The notes: a model not told the origin generated them from the letters alone. A stretch of 64,000 bases of DNA from Streptomyces lasiicapitis (GCF_014646335.1 NZ_BMNG01000017.1:1-64000); one strand, 5' to 3'. Shown: positions 24,974 to 34,612, counted from the first letter of the stretch. Program-made: numbers and translations.

Positions 24974-26443
24974 ATGGCCGTCGACTACACAGTGATCGTC
25001 GTCTATCTCGCCGGGATGCTGGCCATGGGCTGGTGGGGCATGCGCCGCGCCAAGTCCAAGAGCGAGTTCCTCGTCGCGGGGCGCCGCCTCGGTCCGTGGA
25101 TGTACTCGGGCACGATGGCCGCGATCGTCCTCGGCGGCGCCTCCACCATCGGCGGCGTCGGCCTCGGCTACACCCACGGCCTGTCCGGCGCGTGGATGGT
25201 GTTCACCATCGGCCTCGGTCTGCTCGCCCTGTCGATCTTCTTCTCGGGCCGCATCGCCCGCCTGCGGGTCTACACGGTCTCCGAGATGCTCGACCTGCGC
25301 TACGGCGGCCGCGCGGGCGTCCTCTCCGGCGTCGTCATGTGGGCCTACACGCTGATGCTCGCGGTCACCTCGACCATCGCCTACGCCACCATCTTCGACG
25401 TCCTCTTCGACATGAACCGCACGCTCGCCATCGTCATCGGCGGCTCCATCGTCGTCGCGTACTCCACGCTCGGCGGCATGTGGTCCATCACGCTGACGGA
25501 CATGGTGCAGTTCGTCGTCAAGACGGTCGGCGTGCTGCTCCTGCTCCTGCCCATCGCCGTCGTCAAGGCCGGCGGCTTCGGCGAGATGCGCGACAAGCTG
25601 CCCGACGAGTACTTCGCGCCGCTCGGCATCGGCGGCGAGACGATCTTCACGTACGTCCTGATCTATACGTTCGGCATGCTCATCGGGCAGGACATCTGGC
25701 AGCGCGTGTTCACCGCGCGCAGCGACAAGGTCGCGCGGTACGGGGGGACCGTCGCCGGTACGTACTGCCTCGTGTACGCCCTCGCCGGTGCTGTCATCGG
25801 GACCGCCGCCAAGGTCATGTACCCCAAGCTGCCCAGCGCGGACGCCGCCTTCGCCACCATCGTCAAGGACGAACTTCCCATGGGGGTACGGGGGTTGGTG
25901 CTCGCCGCCGCCCTTGCCGCCGTGATGTCCACCTCGTCCGGGGCGCTCATCGCCTGTGCGACCGTCGCCAACAACGACATCTGGGCGCGAGTGCGGGGCG
26001 CTGTGCGCGCGGGCGGTGACGCCTCCGACGAGCCGCACGACGAGGTGAAGGGCAACCGTCTCTTCATCCTCGTCATGGGCGTCGCCGTCATCTGTGTCGC
26101 CATCGCGCTCAACGACGTCGTGCAGGCGCTGACCGTCGCGTACAACCTGCTGGTGGGTGGGTTGCTCGTGCCCATTCTGGGTGGGTTGCTGTGGCGGCGG
26201 GGGACCGGGGCGGGGGCGTTGGCCGCCGTCGTGACCGGCGGTGGCTCTGTCATCGGGCTCATGTGGTGGTACGGCATTCTCGCCAACGAGCCGATCTACT
26301 ACGGGCTGTTGACGTCGCTCGTGGTGTACGTGGCCGTGTCGCTGGCCACGCCGCCCACTGATGCGGTCGTGCTGGCCGCATGGCGTGAGCGGGTCGCTGG
26401 GCGCGAGGCCGAGGTGGCGCCGGAGGCTTCGGTGACCGCATGA
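24974..26443 (+). CDS. Sodium:solute symporter (SSS family)
   Basis: 489 residues, ATG with AAGGAGG upstream. About 13 membrane segments in the LeuT-like SSS fold. The N-terminal DYTVIVVYLAGMLAMGWWG, with KSKSEFLVAGRRLGPWMYSG, is typical of the family. The conserved sodium-site region is VLAAALAAVMSTSSGALIAC. It imports an organic solute with sodium. Its operon with an agmatinase-family ureohydrolase and a 2-oxoacid decarboxylase-like enzyme suggests a guanidino compound such as arginine, agmatine or 4-guanidinobutyrate, but the substrate is inferred. Confidence 0.92.
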   Translation: MAVDYTVIVVYLAGMLAMGWWGMRRAKSKSEFLVAGRRLGPWMYSGTMAAIVLGGASTIGGVGLGYTHGLSGAWMVFTIGLGLLALSIFFSGRIARLRVYTVSEMLDLRYGGRAGVLSGVVMWAYTLMLAVTSTIAYATIFDVLFDMNRTLAIVIGGSIVVAYSTLGGMWSITLTDMVQFVVKTVGVLLLLLPIAVVKAGGFGEMRDKLPDEYFAPLGIGGETIFTYVLIYTFGMLIGQDIWQRVFTARSDKVARYGGTVAGTYCLVYALAGAVIGTAAKVMYPKLPSADAAFATIVKDELPMGVRGLVLAAALAAVMSTSSGALIACATVANNDIWARVRGAVRAGGDASDEPHDEVKGNRLFILVMGVAVICVAIALNDVVQALTVAYNLLVGGLLVPILGGLLWRRGTGAGALAAVVTGGGSVIGLMWWYGILANEPIYYGLLTSLVVYVAVSLATPPTDAVVLAAWRERVAGREAEVAPEASVTA

Positions 26444-26446
26444 GAA

Positions 26447-26691
26447 GTCCCCAAACCACCCCTTCCCAGAAACCATGGGGCTGCGCCCCCTGGACCCCCG
26501 CGGATCGCCGCTTCGCGGCTCGTCCTCAAACGCCGGACGGGCTAAAACCTTGCCGGTGCGGCTGGGGGTTTCAGCCCGTCCGGCGTTTGAGGACGAGGCC
26601 GTCCAGGCCGATACGGGGGTCTGGGGGCGGAGCCCCCAGTTACGGGAAGGGGCGGGCTTGGGGAGCCCCCGGCAGGGCCCGCCACCGCGCC
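26447..26691. repeat. Repeat A, full-length imperfect palindrome
   Basis: Left arm holds gaaaccatggggctgcgccc and cgtcctcaaacgccggacgg. The right arm repeats these in reverse complement (cccgtccggcgtttgaggac, ggggcggagcccccagttac). It fills the gap between the symporter and ureohydrolase genes. A second full copy lies at 36650-36871. No transposase or open frame is present, so it is a MITE-like or REP-like element. Confidence 0.88.
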
Positions 26692-26735
26692 ACACTCGAC
26701 CACGCAAGACATGCACCACCAGGAGGAACCCGACC

Positions 26736-27737
26736 ATGACCAGCAGCAGCGTCCCGAACGAGCCCCGCGGCCCCGTGGACTCCTCGCGCGTCCCGCGCTA
26801 CGCGGGCCCCGCCACGTACGCCCGGCTGCCCCGCCTCGACGAGGTGGGCAAGACGGACATCGCTGTCGTCGGCGTCCCCTTCGACACGGGTGTGTCGTAC
26901 CGGCCGGGCGCCCGCTTCGGCGGCAACGCGATCAGGGAGGCGTCCCGCCTGCTGCGCCCGTACAACCCGGCCCAGGACGCCTCCCCCTTCGCCCTGGCCC
27001 AGGTCGCCGACGCGGGCGACATCGCCGCGAACCCGTTCAACATCCACGAGGCCGTGGAGACGATCGAGGCGGCGGCGGACGACCTCCTCGCCACCGGCGC
27101 CCGCATGATGACGCTGGGCGGCGACCACACGATCGCGCTGCCGCTGCTGCGGTCGATGGCGAAGAAGCACGGCCCGGTCGCGCTGCTGCACTTCGACGCG
27201 CACCTGGACACGTGGGACACGTACTTCGGGGCGGAGTACACGCACGGCACCCCGTTCCGCCGCGCGGTGGAGGAGGGCATCCTCGACACCGAGGCGCTCA
27301 GCCACGTCGGCACCCGCGGCCCGCTGTACGGCCGCCAGGACCTCACCGACGACGAGAAGATGGGCTTCGGCATCGTCACGTCGTCGGACATCTACCGCCG
27401 CGGCGCGGACGAGGTCGCCGACCAGCTCCGCCAGCGCATCGGCGACCGGCCGCTGTACATCTCCATCGACATCGACTGCCTCGACCCGGCGCACGCCCCG
27501 GGCACGGGCACGCCGGAGGCCGGCGGCATGACCTCCCGCGAGCTCCTGGAGATCCTGCGCGGCCTCGCCTCCTGCAACCTCGTCTCCGCCGACGTCGTGG
27601 AGGTCGCGCCCGCCTACGACCACGCCGAGATCACGGCCGTGGCCGCCTCCCACACCGCGTACGAACTGACGACGATCATGTCCCGGCAGATCGCCGCGAA
27701 CCGCGCCGCCGCCGAGGACGACAAGACCGCGAAGTGA
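26736..27737 (+). CDS. speB: Agmatinase-family ureohydrolase
   Basis: 333 residues from the ATG at 26736, with AGGAGG 9 nt upstream. Manganese-dependent hydrolysis of a guanidino group to urea. All ureohydrolase motifs are present: GGDHTIALPLL, LHFDAHLDTWD, and SIDIDCLDPAHAPGTGTPEA followed by GG. The binuclear Mn ligands His and Asp are all kept. Agmatine is the classical substrate, but the neighbouring ThDP enzyme makes 4-guanidinobutyrate an attractive alternative. It is the second gene of a three-gene set controlled by PucR; repeat A separates it from the symporter. Confidence 0.93.
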   Translation: MTSSSVPNEPRGPVDSSRVPRYAGPATYARLPRLDEVGKTDIAVVGVPFDTGVSYRPGARFGGNAIREASRLLRPYNPAQDASPFALAQVADAGDIAANPFNIHEAVETIEAAADDLLATGARMMTLGGDHTIALPLLRSMAKKHGPVALLHFDAHLDTWDTYFGAEYTHGTPFRRAVEEGILDTEALSHVGTRGPLYGRQDLTDDEKMGFGIVTSSDIYRRGADEVADQLRQRIGDRPLYISIDIDCLDPAHAPGTGTPEAGGMTSRELLEILRGLASCNLVSADVVEVAPAYDHAEITAVAASHTAYELTTIMSRQIAANRAAAEDDKTAK

Positions 27738-27849
27738 CCCCGCGCCGCCGCCGGGCCGCCACTGGACCACGACGGTCCGCGGCGGCCCCGTGGCTCGCGC
27801 ACGCCGGTGCGGGCGCCGCGCGCGGGCGCGCGACGGAAGGATGACCGAC

Positions 27850-29535
27850 ATGACCCATGACCACGACCTCGTGCTGCGGCCCACCGCCGCGCAGACGCAC
27901 GCCGCGCTGAACCCCCCGCCGGGACGCAACGGCGGCGACCTCGTCGTCGAGACCCTGCAGGGCCTCGGCGCCACCACCGTGTTCGGCCTGCCCGGCCAGC
28001 ACGCGCTCGGCATGTTCGACGCGCTGCGGCGCTCCTCGCTCTCGTACGTCGGACTGCGCGTCGAGAACAACACCGGCTTCGCCGCCGACGCGTACGGACG
28101 GATCACCGGCGAGGTCGCGCCGCTGCTCCTGTCCACGGGGCCCGGCGCGCTCACCTCGCTGGCCGCGCTCCAGGAGGCGGCCGCCGGGTCGTCGCCCGTG
28201 CTCGCCATCGGCAGCCAGATCCCGGTCGCCGGGCTCGGCGGCGGGCGCCACGGCTATCTGCACGAACTGCGCGACCAGCAGGCCTCGTTCAGGGACGTCG
28301 TGAAGTCCGTGCACACCGTGCGTACGCAGTCGCAGATCCCGTCCGCGATCGCCGCCGCCTGGGAGTCCGCGCTCACCGCGCCGCACGGCCCGGTGTGGGT
28401 GGAGATCCCGCAGGACGTGCTGCTCGCCGAGACCACGCTGCCCGTCGTCACGGCCGTCGACGCGACCCCCGACGAGATCGTGCCCCGGCCCGAACTCACC
28501 GCCGTGGCCGCCGACTTGCTGTCCCGGGCGGAGCGTCCCGCGATCATCGCGGGCGGCGGTGTCGTACGTTCCGACGCCTCGGGCAAGCTGCTCGCGCTCG
28601 CCGAGCGCCTGAACGCGCCCGTCGTCACCACCTTCGGCGGCAAAGGCGCCTTCCCCTGGGAGCACCCGCTGTCGCTGCGGTCCTGGCTGGAGGACCGGCA
28701 CACCACCGACTTCCTGGAGGATGCCGACGTCCTGCTCGTCGTGGGCTCCGGCCTCGGTGAACTGTCGTCCAACTACCACACGTTCAAGCCGCGCGGCCGT
28801 GTCATCCAGATCGAGGCCGACCTCGGCAAGCTGGAGTCCAACCACCCGGCGCTCGGCATCCACGCCGACGCCAGGCTCGCCCTGTCCGCCCTCCTGGAGA
28901 CGGCCGACGAGCGGCCCGACCCGGCGGCGCCGGAGCGGGTGCGCAGTGTCCTCGCGGCGGTCCGCGAGCGCATCGACGGCCAGGGGCTCACCCTCGAACA
29001 GGACGTGCTCGCCTCCGTGCGGGCCGCGCTGCCCGACGCCTCGCCGTCCTTCTGGGACATGACGATCCTGGCGTACTGGGCCTGGTCCGCCTTCGACGCG
29101 CGGCGGCCCAACACCATGCACTCCGCGCAGGGCGCGGGCGGCCTCGGCTACGGCTTCCCCGCCGCCCTCGGCGCGGCCGCCGCCGATCCCACGCGGCCCG
29201 TGCTCGCCGTGTCCGGCGACGGTGGCGCGATGTACTCGCTCGCGGAGCTGGCCACGGCGCGGCAGTACAACCTCGACGTGACCTGGCTGATCGTCGACGA
29301 CGGCGGCTACGGGATCCTGCGCGAGTACATGGCGGACGCCTTCGGCGAGGCGACCGGCACCGAGCTGGCCCGGCCGGACTTCGTGGCGCTCGCGGAATCC
29401 TTCGGGGTGCCGGGCGTGCGGACCTCGCCGGAGCGGCTGCGGGACGACCTCGCGAAGGCGCTGGCCGAGCCGGGTCCTTCGGTCGTGGTGCTGCCCGCGC
29501 TGCTGCGGATGTTCGCGCCCACGCACCTGGGCTGA
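27850..29535 (+). CDS. ThDP-dependent 2-oxoacid decarboxylase-like enzyme
   Basis: 561 residues from the ATG at 27850; an in-frame ATG at 27841 abuts GGAAGG with no spacing, so the second is preferred. Three-domain acetolactate synthase fold. The catalytic Glu of the PYR domain is in VENNTGFAADAYG. The ThDP motif begins GDGGAMYSLAELATARQ and ends VDDGGYGIL, with Asp-Asp in place of the usual Asn-Asn. It could be acetolactate-synthase-like. Its length and its pairing with a ureohydrolase fit 2-ketoarginine decarboxylase (AruI of Pseudomonas), which yields 4-guanidinobutanal; that function is inferred. Confidence 0.85.
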   Translation: MTHDHDLVLRPTAAQTHAALNPPPGRNGGDLVVETLQGLGATTVFGLPGQHALGMFDALRRSSLSYVGLRVENNTGFAADAYGRITGEVAPLLLSTGPGALTSLAALQEAAAGSSPVLAIGSQIPVAGLGGGRHGYLHELRDQQASFRDVVKSVHTVRTQSQIPSAIAAAWESALTAPHGPVWVEIPQDVLLAETTLPVVTAVDATPDEIVPRPELTAVAADLLSRAERPAIIAGGGVVRSDASGKLLALAERLNAPVVTTFGGKGAFPWEHPLSLRSWLEDRHTTDFLEDADVLLVVGSGLGELSSNYHTFKPRGRVIQIEADLGKLESNHPALGIHADARLALSALLETADERPDPAAPERVRSVLAAVRERIDGQGLTLEQDVLASVRAALPDASPSFWDMTILAYWAWSAFDARRPNTMHSAQGAGGLGYGFPAALGAAAADPTRPVLAVSGDGGAMYSLAELATARQYNLDVTWLIVDDGGYGILREYMADAFGEATGTELARPDFVALAESFGVPGVRTSPERLRDDLAKALAEPGPSVVVLPALLRMFAPTHLG

Positions 29536-29550
29536 GGTTTTTTCGTTTTT

Positions 29551-29583
29551 CGTGCAACCTTTCACCCGGGCCGGTGAGTCATT
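29551..29583 (+). promoter_or_regulatory. ECF-sigma-type promoter candidate
   Basis: tgcaacc at 29553-29559 and gtc at 29578-29580, 18 nt apart, resemble a -35/-10 pair used by ECF sigma factors. The start codon lies 55 nt downstream. A very similar motif occurs at 59341-59372. Confidence 0.45.
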
Positions 29584-29634
29584 GAGACGCGTGCGCTGGG
29601 GGCGCACGTATGTCCGACTACGGGGGGAACCTCC

Positions 29635-30561
29635 ATGACTCACCGCATATCCCGGCGTGCCCGCTTCCTGAGCGCGGGGGCGGCCGCCGCCGTCCTCGTG
29701 CCCGTCGCGGGAGTGGCGGCCGCCACCCCGGCCGCCGCCGCGACGGCCCAGGTCAAGTGCACCTCGTCGGCCCAGCCCGAGCTGGCGAAGAAGCTGGCGA
29801 AGGACATCACGGCCGCCCTGAAGAACCGCAAGGGCACCATCGCCGTGGGCTTCTACGACAAGGCCACGAAGACCAACTGCACCCTGCGCGGCTCCACGTC
29901 GTTCGACTCGGCCAGCGTCGTCAAGGTGACCGTGCTCGCGGCCCTGCTGTGGGACGCCAAGAAGACGGACCGGTATCTGACGACGCGCGAGTCGAACCTC
30001 GCCACCGCCATGATCACCAAGTCGGACAACAACGCCACCACCACGCTGTGGCGGCAGCTCGGCGTCACCAAGATCAAGAAGTTCCTGGCCGCGGCCAAGA
30101 TGACCAAGACCGTGCCGGGCTCCGGCGGCTACTGGGGCCTGACCCGCGTCAACGTCACCGACGAGCAGAAGCTGCTCTCCCTGATCACCGGCAAGAACGC
30201 CGTGCTCAGCGACAACGCGCGCGCCTACATCCTCAAGCTCATGAACAAGGTCGTCCGCGACCAGCGCTGGGGCACCCCGGCGGGCGCCCCCTCCGGCACC
30301 GCCATCCACGTCAAGAACGGCTGGCTGCCCCGCTCCACGCACGGCTGGCGCGTCCACAGCATCGGCGCCTTCAAGGGCCGCGGGCACGACTACACGATCT
30401 CCGTGCTCACCCACGGCAACAGCAGCATGAACTACGGCGTGGACACCATCCAGAAGGTCTCCAAGGCCATCCACAAGGACCTCACCCCCCTCACCCAGGC
30501 CCCCACCCGCTTCGCCCCGACGGACACCCCGAAGGAAGCAACGGTCCCCGCGCCCCAGTAG
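29635..30561 (+). CDS. Secreted class A beta-lactamase-fold serine hydrolase
   Basis: 308 residues with a signal peptide (SRRARFLSAGAAAAVLVPVA, cleavage probably after AAAAT). Class A elements are recognisable: S-x-x-K in SASVVKVTVLAALL, SDN in TKSDNNATTTLW, and a K-x-G-like VKNGWLPRST. The Glu166-type omega loop is not obvious, so hydrolysis of beta-lactams is doubtful. A cell-wall-associated peptidase or inactive homologue is more likely. A Pro/Thr-rich tail follows. An ECF-type promoter motif is 55 nt upstream. Confidence 0.85.
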   Translation: MTHRISRRARFLSAGAAAAVLVPVAGVAAATPAAAATAQVKCTSSAQPELAKKLAKDITAALKNRKGTIAVGFYDKATKTNCTLRGSTSFDSASVVKVTVLAALLWDAKKTDRYLTTRESNLATAMITKSDNNATTTLWRQLGVTKIKKFLAAAKMTKTVPGSGGYWGLTRVNVTDEQKLLSLITGKNAVLSDNARAYILKLMNKVVRDQRWGTPAGAPSGTAIHVKNGWLPRSTHGWRVHSIGAFKGRGHDYTISVLTHGNSSMNYGVDTIQKVSKAIHKDLTPLTQAPTRFAPTDTPKEATVPAPQ

Positions 30562-30596
30562 CCCCCCGGCGGCACCCGAGCGCCGGGCGGGAATCT

Positions 30597-30692
30597 AAGC
30601 CCGTCCGGCGTTTGAGGACGAGGGCCGAAGGCCCGAAAGGCAGGGGGAGAGGGGGCGCAGCCCCCATAGTTTTTGTTGCGGCGGGATGAAAT
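30597..30692. repeat. Repeat A, right-arm copy
   Basis: cccgtccggcgtttgaggac with following gagggggcgcagcccccata corresponds to the right half of repeat A. It lies between the serine hydrolase and the ABC exporter and may act as terminator. Confidence 0.75.
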
Positions 30693-30746
30693 CCGTAGAC
30701 CACCGCGTTGGCGCTCTCGGCAGGTCAGGTCGACGGGAGGCAAACG

Positions 30747-33700
30747 GTGGCGGAGCAACGGGGCTGGTCGAAACGTCTGTGGGGCTATGCGTGGCGCTAC
30801 CCCAAGGACGTCGTACTGGCGCTGGGCTCGTCCCTGGGCGGCATGGCCGTCATGGCCCTCGTCCCCCTGCTCACCAAGGTGATCATCGACGACGTCATCG
30901 GTGATCACAGCCGCTCGATGGGCCCCTGGGCCGCCGCCCTCATAGGCGCCGCGGTCCTGGTCTACGTCTTCACGTACATCCGCCGCTACTACGGCGGCCG
31001 CCTCGCCCTCGACGTGCAGCACGACCTGCGTACGGAGATGTACGACACGGTCACCCGCCTCGACGGCCGGCGGCAGGACGAGCTGTCCACCGGACAGGTC
31101 GTCGGCCGCGCCACCAGCGACCTCCAGCTCATCCAGGGCCTGCTCTTCATGCTGCCGATGACCATCGGCAACGTCCTGCTGTTCGTGATGTCCCTGGTGA
31201 TCATGGCGTGGCTGTCGCTGCCGCTGACCCTGGTCGCCCTCGCCGTCGCCCCCGCCCTGCTCTGGATCGCCCGCCGCAGCCGCACCAAGCTGCACCCCGC
31301 CACCTGGTACGCGCAGGCGCAGGCCGCCGCCGTCGCGGGTGTCGTCGACGGTGCCGTCGGCGGCGTACGCGTGGTGAAGGGCTTCGGGCAGGAGGAGCAG
31401 GAGACCGGGAAGCTCCGCGAGGTCGGCCGCAGGCTCTTCGCGGGCCGCCTTCGCACCATCCGCCTGAACTCGCGCTACACCCCCGCCCTGCAGTCCGTGC
31501 CGATGCTCGGGCAGGTCGCGATGCTGGCGCTCGGCGGCTGGCTCGCGGTCAAGGGCGAGATCACGCTCGGTACGTTCGTGGCGTTCTCCACCTACCTCGC
31601 CCAGCTCGTCGGCCCGGTCCGCATGCTCGCCATGGTCCTGACCGTCGCCCAGCAGGCCCGCGCGGGCGTCGAGCGCGTCCTGGAGCTGATCGACACCGAG
31701 CCGACGATGAAGGACGGCACCAAGGAGCTGCCCGAGGACGCTCCGGCGACCGTCGAGTTCGACGACGTGTCGTTCGCGTACGACGAGGGGCGGCCGGTCC
31801 TCGACGGGCTGACCTTCGAGATCCGCCCCGGCGAGACCCTCGCCGTCGTCGGTTCCTCCGGCAGCGGCAAGTCGACGGTGTCGCTGCTGCTTCCCCGGTT
31901 CTACGACGTGACGCGCGGCGCCGTCCTCGTCGGCGGCCACGACGTGCGCGAGCTGACGCACGAGTCGCTGCGCGCCGCCATCGGCCTGGTCCCCGAGGAC
32001 TCCTTCCTGTTCTCCGACACGGTCCGCGCCAACATCGCCTACGGCCACCCCGGCGCCACCGACGAGGAGATCGAGCGCGCCGCCCGCGCCGCCCAGGCCG
32101 ACCGCTTCATCGCCGAGCTGCCCGAGGGCTACGACACCAAGGTCGGCGAGCACGGCCTGACCCTCTCCGGCGGCCAGCGCCAGCGCGTCGCCCTGGCCCG
32201 CGCCATCCTCACCGACCCGCGCCTGCTCGTCCTCGACGACGCCACCTCCGCCGTGGACGCCCGCGTCGAGCACGAGATCCACGAGGCCCTCAAGCACGTC
32301 ATGGAGGGCCGCACGACCCTCCTCATCGCGCACCGCCGCTCCACCCTGAACCTCGCCGACCGCATCGCCGTCCTCGACGGCGGCCGCCTCGCCGACCTCG
32401 GCACCCACGAGGAGCTCGAGCGCCGCTCGGCGCTGTACCGGCGCCTGCTCACCGACCCCGACGAGCTGGGCGGCGTCTCGCCCGGCCACATCGAGCAGGC
32501 CCCGGCCGCCGAGGCCGTCGAGGACACCTCCGTACGCGACGAGCTGGACGCCGAGTTCGACGCCGAGCGCGGCATCACCCCGCGCCTGTGGAGCGGTGAC
32601 CGTGAGCCCAAGGACATCGCCCTCGCCGGGACCCCGGCCACGCCCGAACTCCTCGCCCAGGTCGACGCGCTGCCGCCCGCCGTCGACAAGCCCGCCATCG
32701 ACGAGGCGCGGGCCGTCACCCCCGAGGAGTCGTACGGCCTTCGCAGGCTGCTGCGCGGCTTCGGCGCGCCCCTCCTGGTGAGCCTGTCGCTCGTCGCCGT
32801 CGACGCCGGGGTGGGCCTGCTCCTGCCGGTCCTCATCCGGCACGGCATCGACGAGGGCGTCACGCAGACCGCGCTCGGCGCCGTGTGGGCCGCGTCCGCG
32901 CTCGCGCTCGTCGCCGTCGTCGTGCAGTGGGCGGCCCAGACCGGCGAGATCCGCAAGACGGGACGCACCGGCGAACGCGTCCTCTACGCCCTGCGCCTGA
33001 AGATCTTCGCGCAGCTCCAGCGGCTCGGCCTCGACTACTACGAGCGGGAACTCACCGGGCGCATCATGACCCGGATGACCACGGACGTGGACGCCCTTTC
33101 CACGTTCCTGCAGACCGGCCTGGTCACCGCCTTCGTCTCCGTCGTCACCTTCTTCGGCATCATGGTCGCGCTCCTCGTCATCGACGTGCAGCTCGCCCTC
33201 GTCGTCTTCGCGACGCTGCCGCTGCTCGTCGTCGGCACGTTCTTCTTCCGCAGGTCCAGCGTGAAGGCGTACGAGCTGGCGCGGGAACGCGTGTCGGTGG
33301 TCAACGCCGACCTCCAGGAGATGGTGTCGGGGCTGCGGATCGTGCAGGCCTTCCGGCGCGAGGGGACGGGCAACGAGCGGTTCGCGGCGCGCAGCACGGA
33401 GTACCGCGCGGCCCGCATCCGCGGCCAGTGGCTGATCTCCGTGTACTTCCCGTTCGTGCAGTTCCTGTCGTCGGTGGCCGTGGTGGCCGTCCTGATCGTC
33501 GGCGCGAACCGGGTCGACGCGGGCACGCTCACGACCGGCGCGCTCGTCGCGTACCTCCTGTACATCGACCTGTTCTTCGCCCCCGTCCAGCAGCTCTCCC
33601 AGGTCTTCGACGGCTACCAGCAGGCGACCGTCTCCCTCGGCCGCATCCAGGAGCTGCTCCAGGAGCCGACGTCCACGAAGTCCGCGGACGAGCCGCTCGA

Positions 33701-34490
33701 AGTGCTTTCGCTGCGCGGGGAGATCGCGTTCGAGGACGTCGACTTCGGGTACGGCTCCGCGGATGCCGCCGACGGCACGGAGGACGTGGCGGCCAAGGAG
33801 GCCGCGCTGAGCGGGGTGCGGCTCCGCATCCCCGAGGGCCAGACCGTCGCCTTCGTCGGGGAGACCGGCGCGGGCAAGTCCACGCTCGTCAAGCTCGTGG
33901 CCCGGTTCTACGACCCGACGTCAGGGCGCGTCACCGTCGACGGCACCGATCTGCGCTCCCTGGACCTCACCTCGTACCGCCACCGCCTCGGTGTCGTGCC
34001 GCAGGAGGCGTACCTGTTCGCGGGCACGATCCGCGACGCCGTCGCCTACGGCCGGCCCGACGCCACCGACGCGCAGGTCGAGGCGGCCGCGCGGGCCGTC
34101 GGCGCGCACGAGATGATCGCCACCCTCGACGGCGGCTATCTGCACGAGGTCTCCGAGCGCGGCCGCAACCTCTCCGCGGGACAGCGCCAGCTCATCGCCC
34201 TGGCCCGCGCCGAGCTGGTCGACCCCGACATCCTGCTCCTCGACGAGGCCACCGCCGCCCTCGACCTCGCCACCGAGGCCCAGGTCAACCAGGCCACCGA
34301 CCGCATCGCGGGCAAGCGCACGACCCTCGTCGTCGCCCACCGCCTCACCACGGCCGCACGCGCGGACCGCGTGATCGTGATGGACCACGGGCGGGTCGCC
34401 GAGGACGGCACCCACGAGGAGCTGCTCGCGCGGGACGGGCGGTACGCGGAGCTGTGGCGGACGTTCGTGGGGGAGCCGGTGGGGGCCTGA
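30747..34490 (+). CDS. Fused heterodimer-type ABC exporter
   Basis: 1247 residues from GTG at 30747 (GGGAGG 6 nt upstream). Two complete half-transporters in one chain: membrane domain, ATPase, membrane domain, ATPase. ATPase 1 has Walker A GSSGSGKST (about 370), signature LSGGQRQRVALARA and Walker B LLVLDDATSAVD, where Asp replaces the catalytic Glu. ATPase 2 has GETGAGKST (about 1040), signature LSAGQRQLIALARA and canonical LLLDEATAALD. One degenerate and one active site is the pattern of heterodimeric exporters. Exports lipids, peptides or drugs; the substrate is unknown. Monocistronic. Confidence 0.94.
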   Translation: MAEQRGWSKRLWGYAWRYPKDVVLALGSSLGGMAVMALVPLLTKVIIDDVIGDHSRSMGPWAAALIGAAVLVYVFTYIRRYYGGRLALDVQHDLRTEMYDTVTRLDGRRQDELSTGQVVGRATSDLQLIQGLLFMLPMTIGNVLLFVMSLVIMAWLSLPLTLVALAVAPALLWIARRSRTKLHPATWYAQAQAAAVAGVVDGAVGGVRVVKGFGQEEQETGKLREVGRRLFAGRLRTIRLNSRYTPALQSVPMLGQVAMLALGGWLAVKGEITLGTFVAFSTYLAQLVGPVRMLAMVLTVAQQARAGVERVLELIDTEPTMKDGTKELPEDAPATVEFDDVSFAYDEGRPVLDGLTFEIRPGETLAVVGSSGSGKSTVSLLLPRFYDVTRGAVLVGGHDVRELTHESLRAAIGLVPEDSFLFSDTVRANIAYGHPGATDEEIERAARAAQADRFIAELPEGYDTKVGEHGLTLSGGQRQRVALARAILTDPRLLVLDDATSAVDARVEHEIHEALKHVMEGRTTLLIAHRRSTLNLADRIAVLDGGRLADLGTHEELERRSALYRRLLTDPDELGGVSPGHIEQAPAAEAVEDTSVRDELDAEFDAERGITPRLWSGDREPKDIALAGTPATPELLAQVDALPPAVDKPAIDEARAVTPEESYGLRRLLRGFGAPLLVSLSLVAVDAGVGLLLPVLIRHGIDEGVTQTALGAVWAASALALVAVVVQWAAQTGEIRKTGRTGERVLYALRLKIFAQLQRLGLDYYERELTGRIMTRMTTDVDALSTFLQTGLVTAFVSVVTFFGIMVALLVIDVQLALVVFATLPLLVVGTFFFRRSSVKAYELARERVSVVNADLQEMVSGLRIVQAFRREGTGNERFAARSTEYRAARIRGQWLISVYFPFVQFLSSVAVVAVLIVGANRVDAGTLTTGALVAYLLYIDLFFAPVQQLSQVFDGYQQATVSLGRIQELLQEPTSTKSADEPLEVLSLRGEIAFEDVDFGYGSADAADGTEDVAAKEAALSGVRLRIPEGQTVAFVGETGAGKSTLVKLVARFYDPTSGRVTVDGTDLRSLDLTSYRHRLGVVPQEAYLFAGTIRDAVAYGRPDATDAQVEAAARAVGAHEMIATLDGGYLHEVSERGRNLSAGQRQLIALARAELVDPDILLLDEATAALDLATEAQVNQATDRIAGKRTTLVVAHRLTTAARADRVIVMDHGRVAEDGTHEELLARDGRYAELWRTFVGEPVGA

Positions 34491-34612
34491 CCCGGCCTGA
34501 CCCGGCAGTTTTCGCGCACGCAGAAGTGGTAGGTCGAGTTCCGCAACCGCCGGGTGTCCGTCCGGCGTCCGTACGTCAGTACGCTGATGCGGGGGTGTCG
34601 GGAGGGGCAGAC

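Noticed and set aside
29635..30561. Antibiotic-resistance beta-lactamase
   Set aside because: The Ser-x-x-Lys and SDN motifs are present but the omega-loop Glu region is not recognisable, so resistance cannot be claimed.
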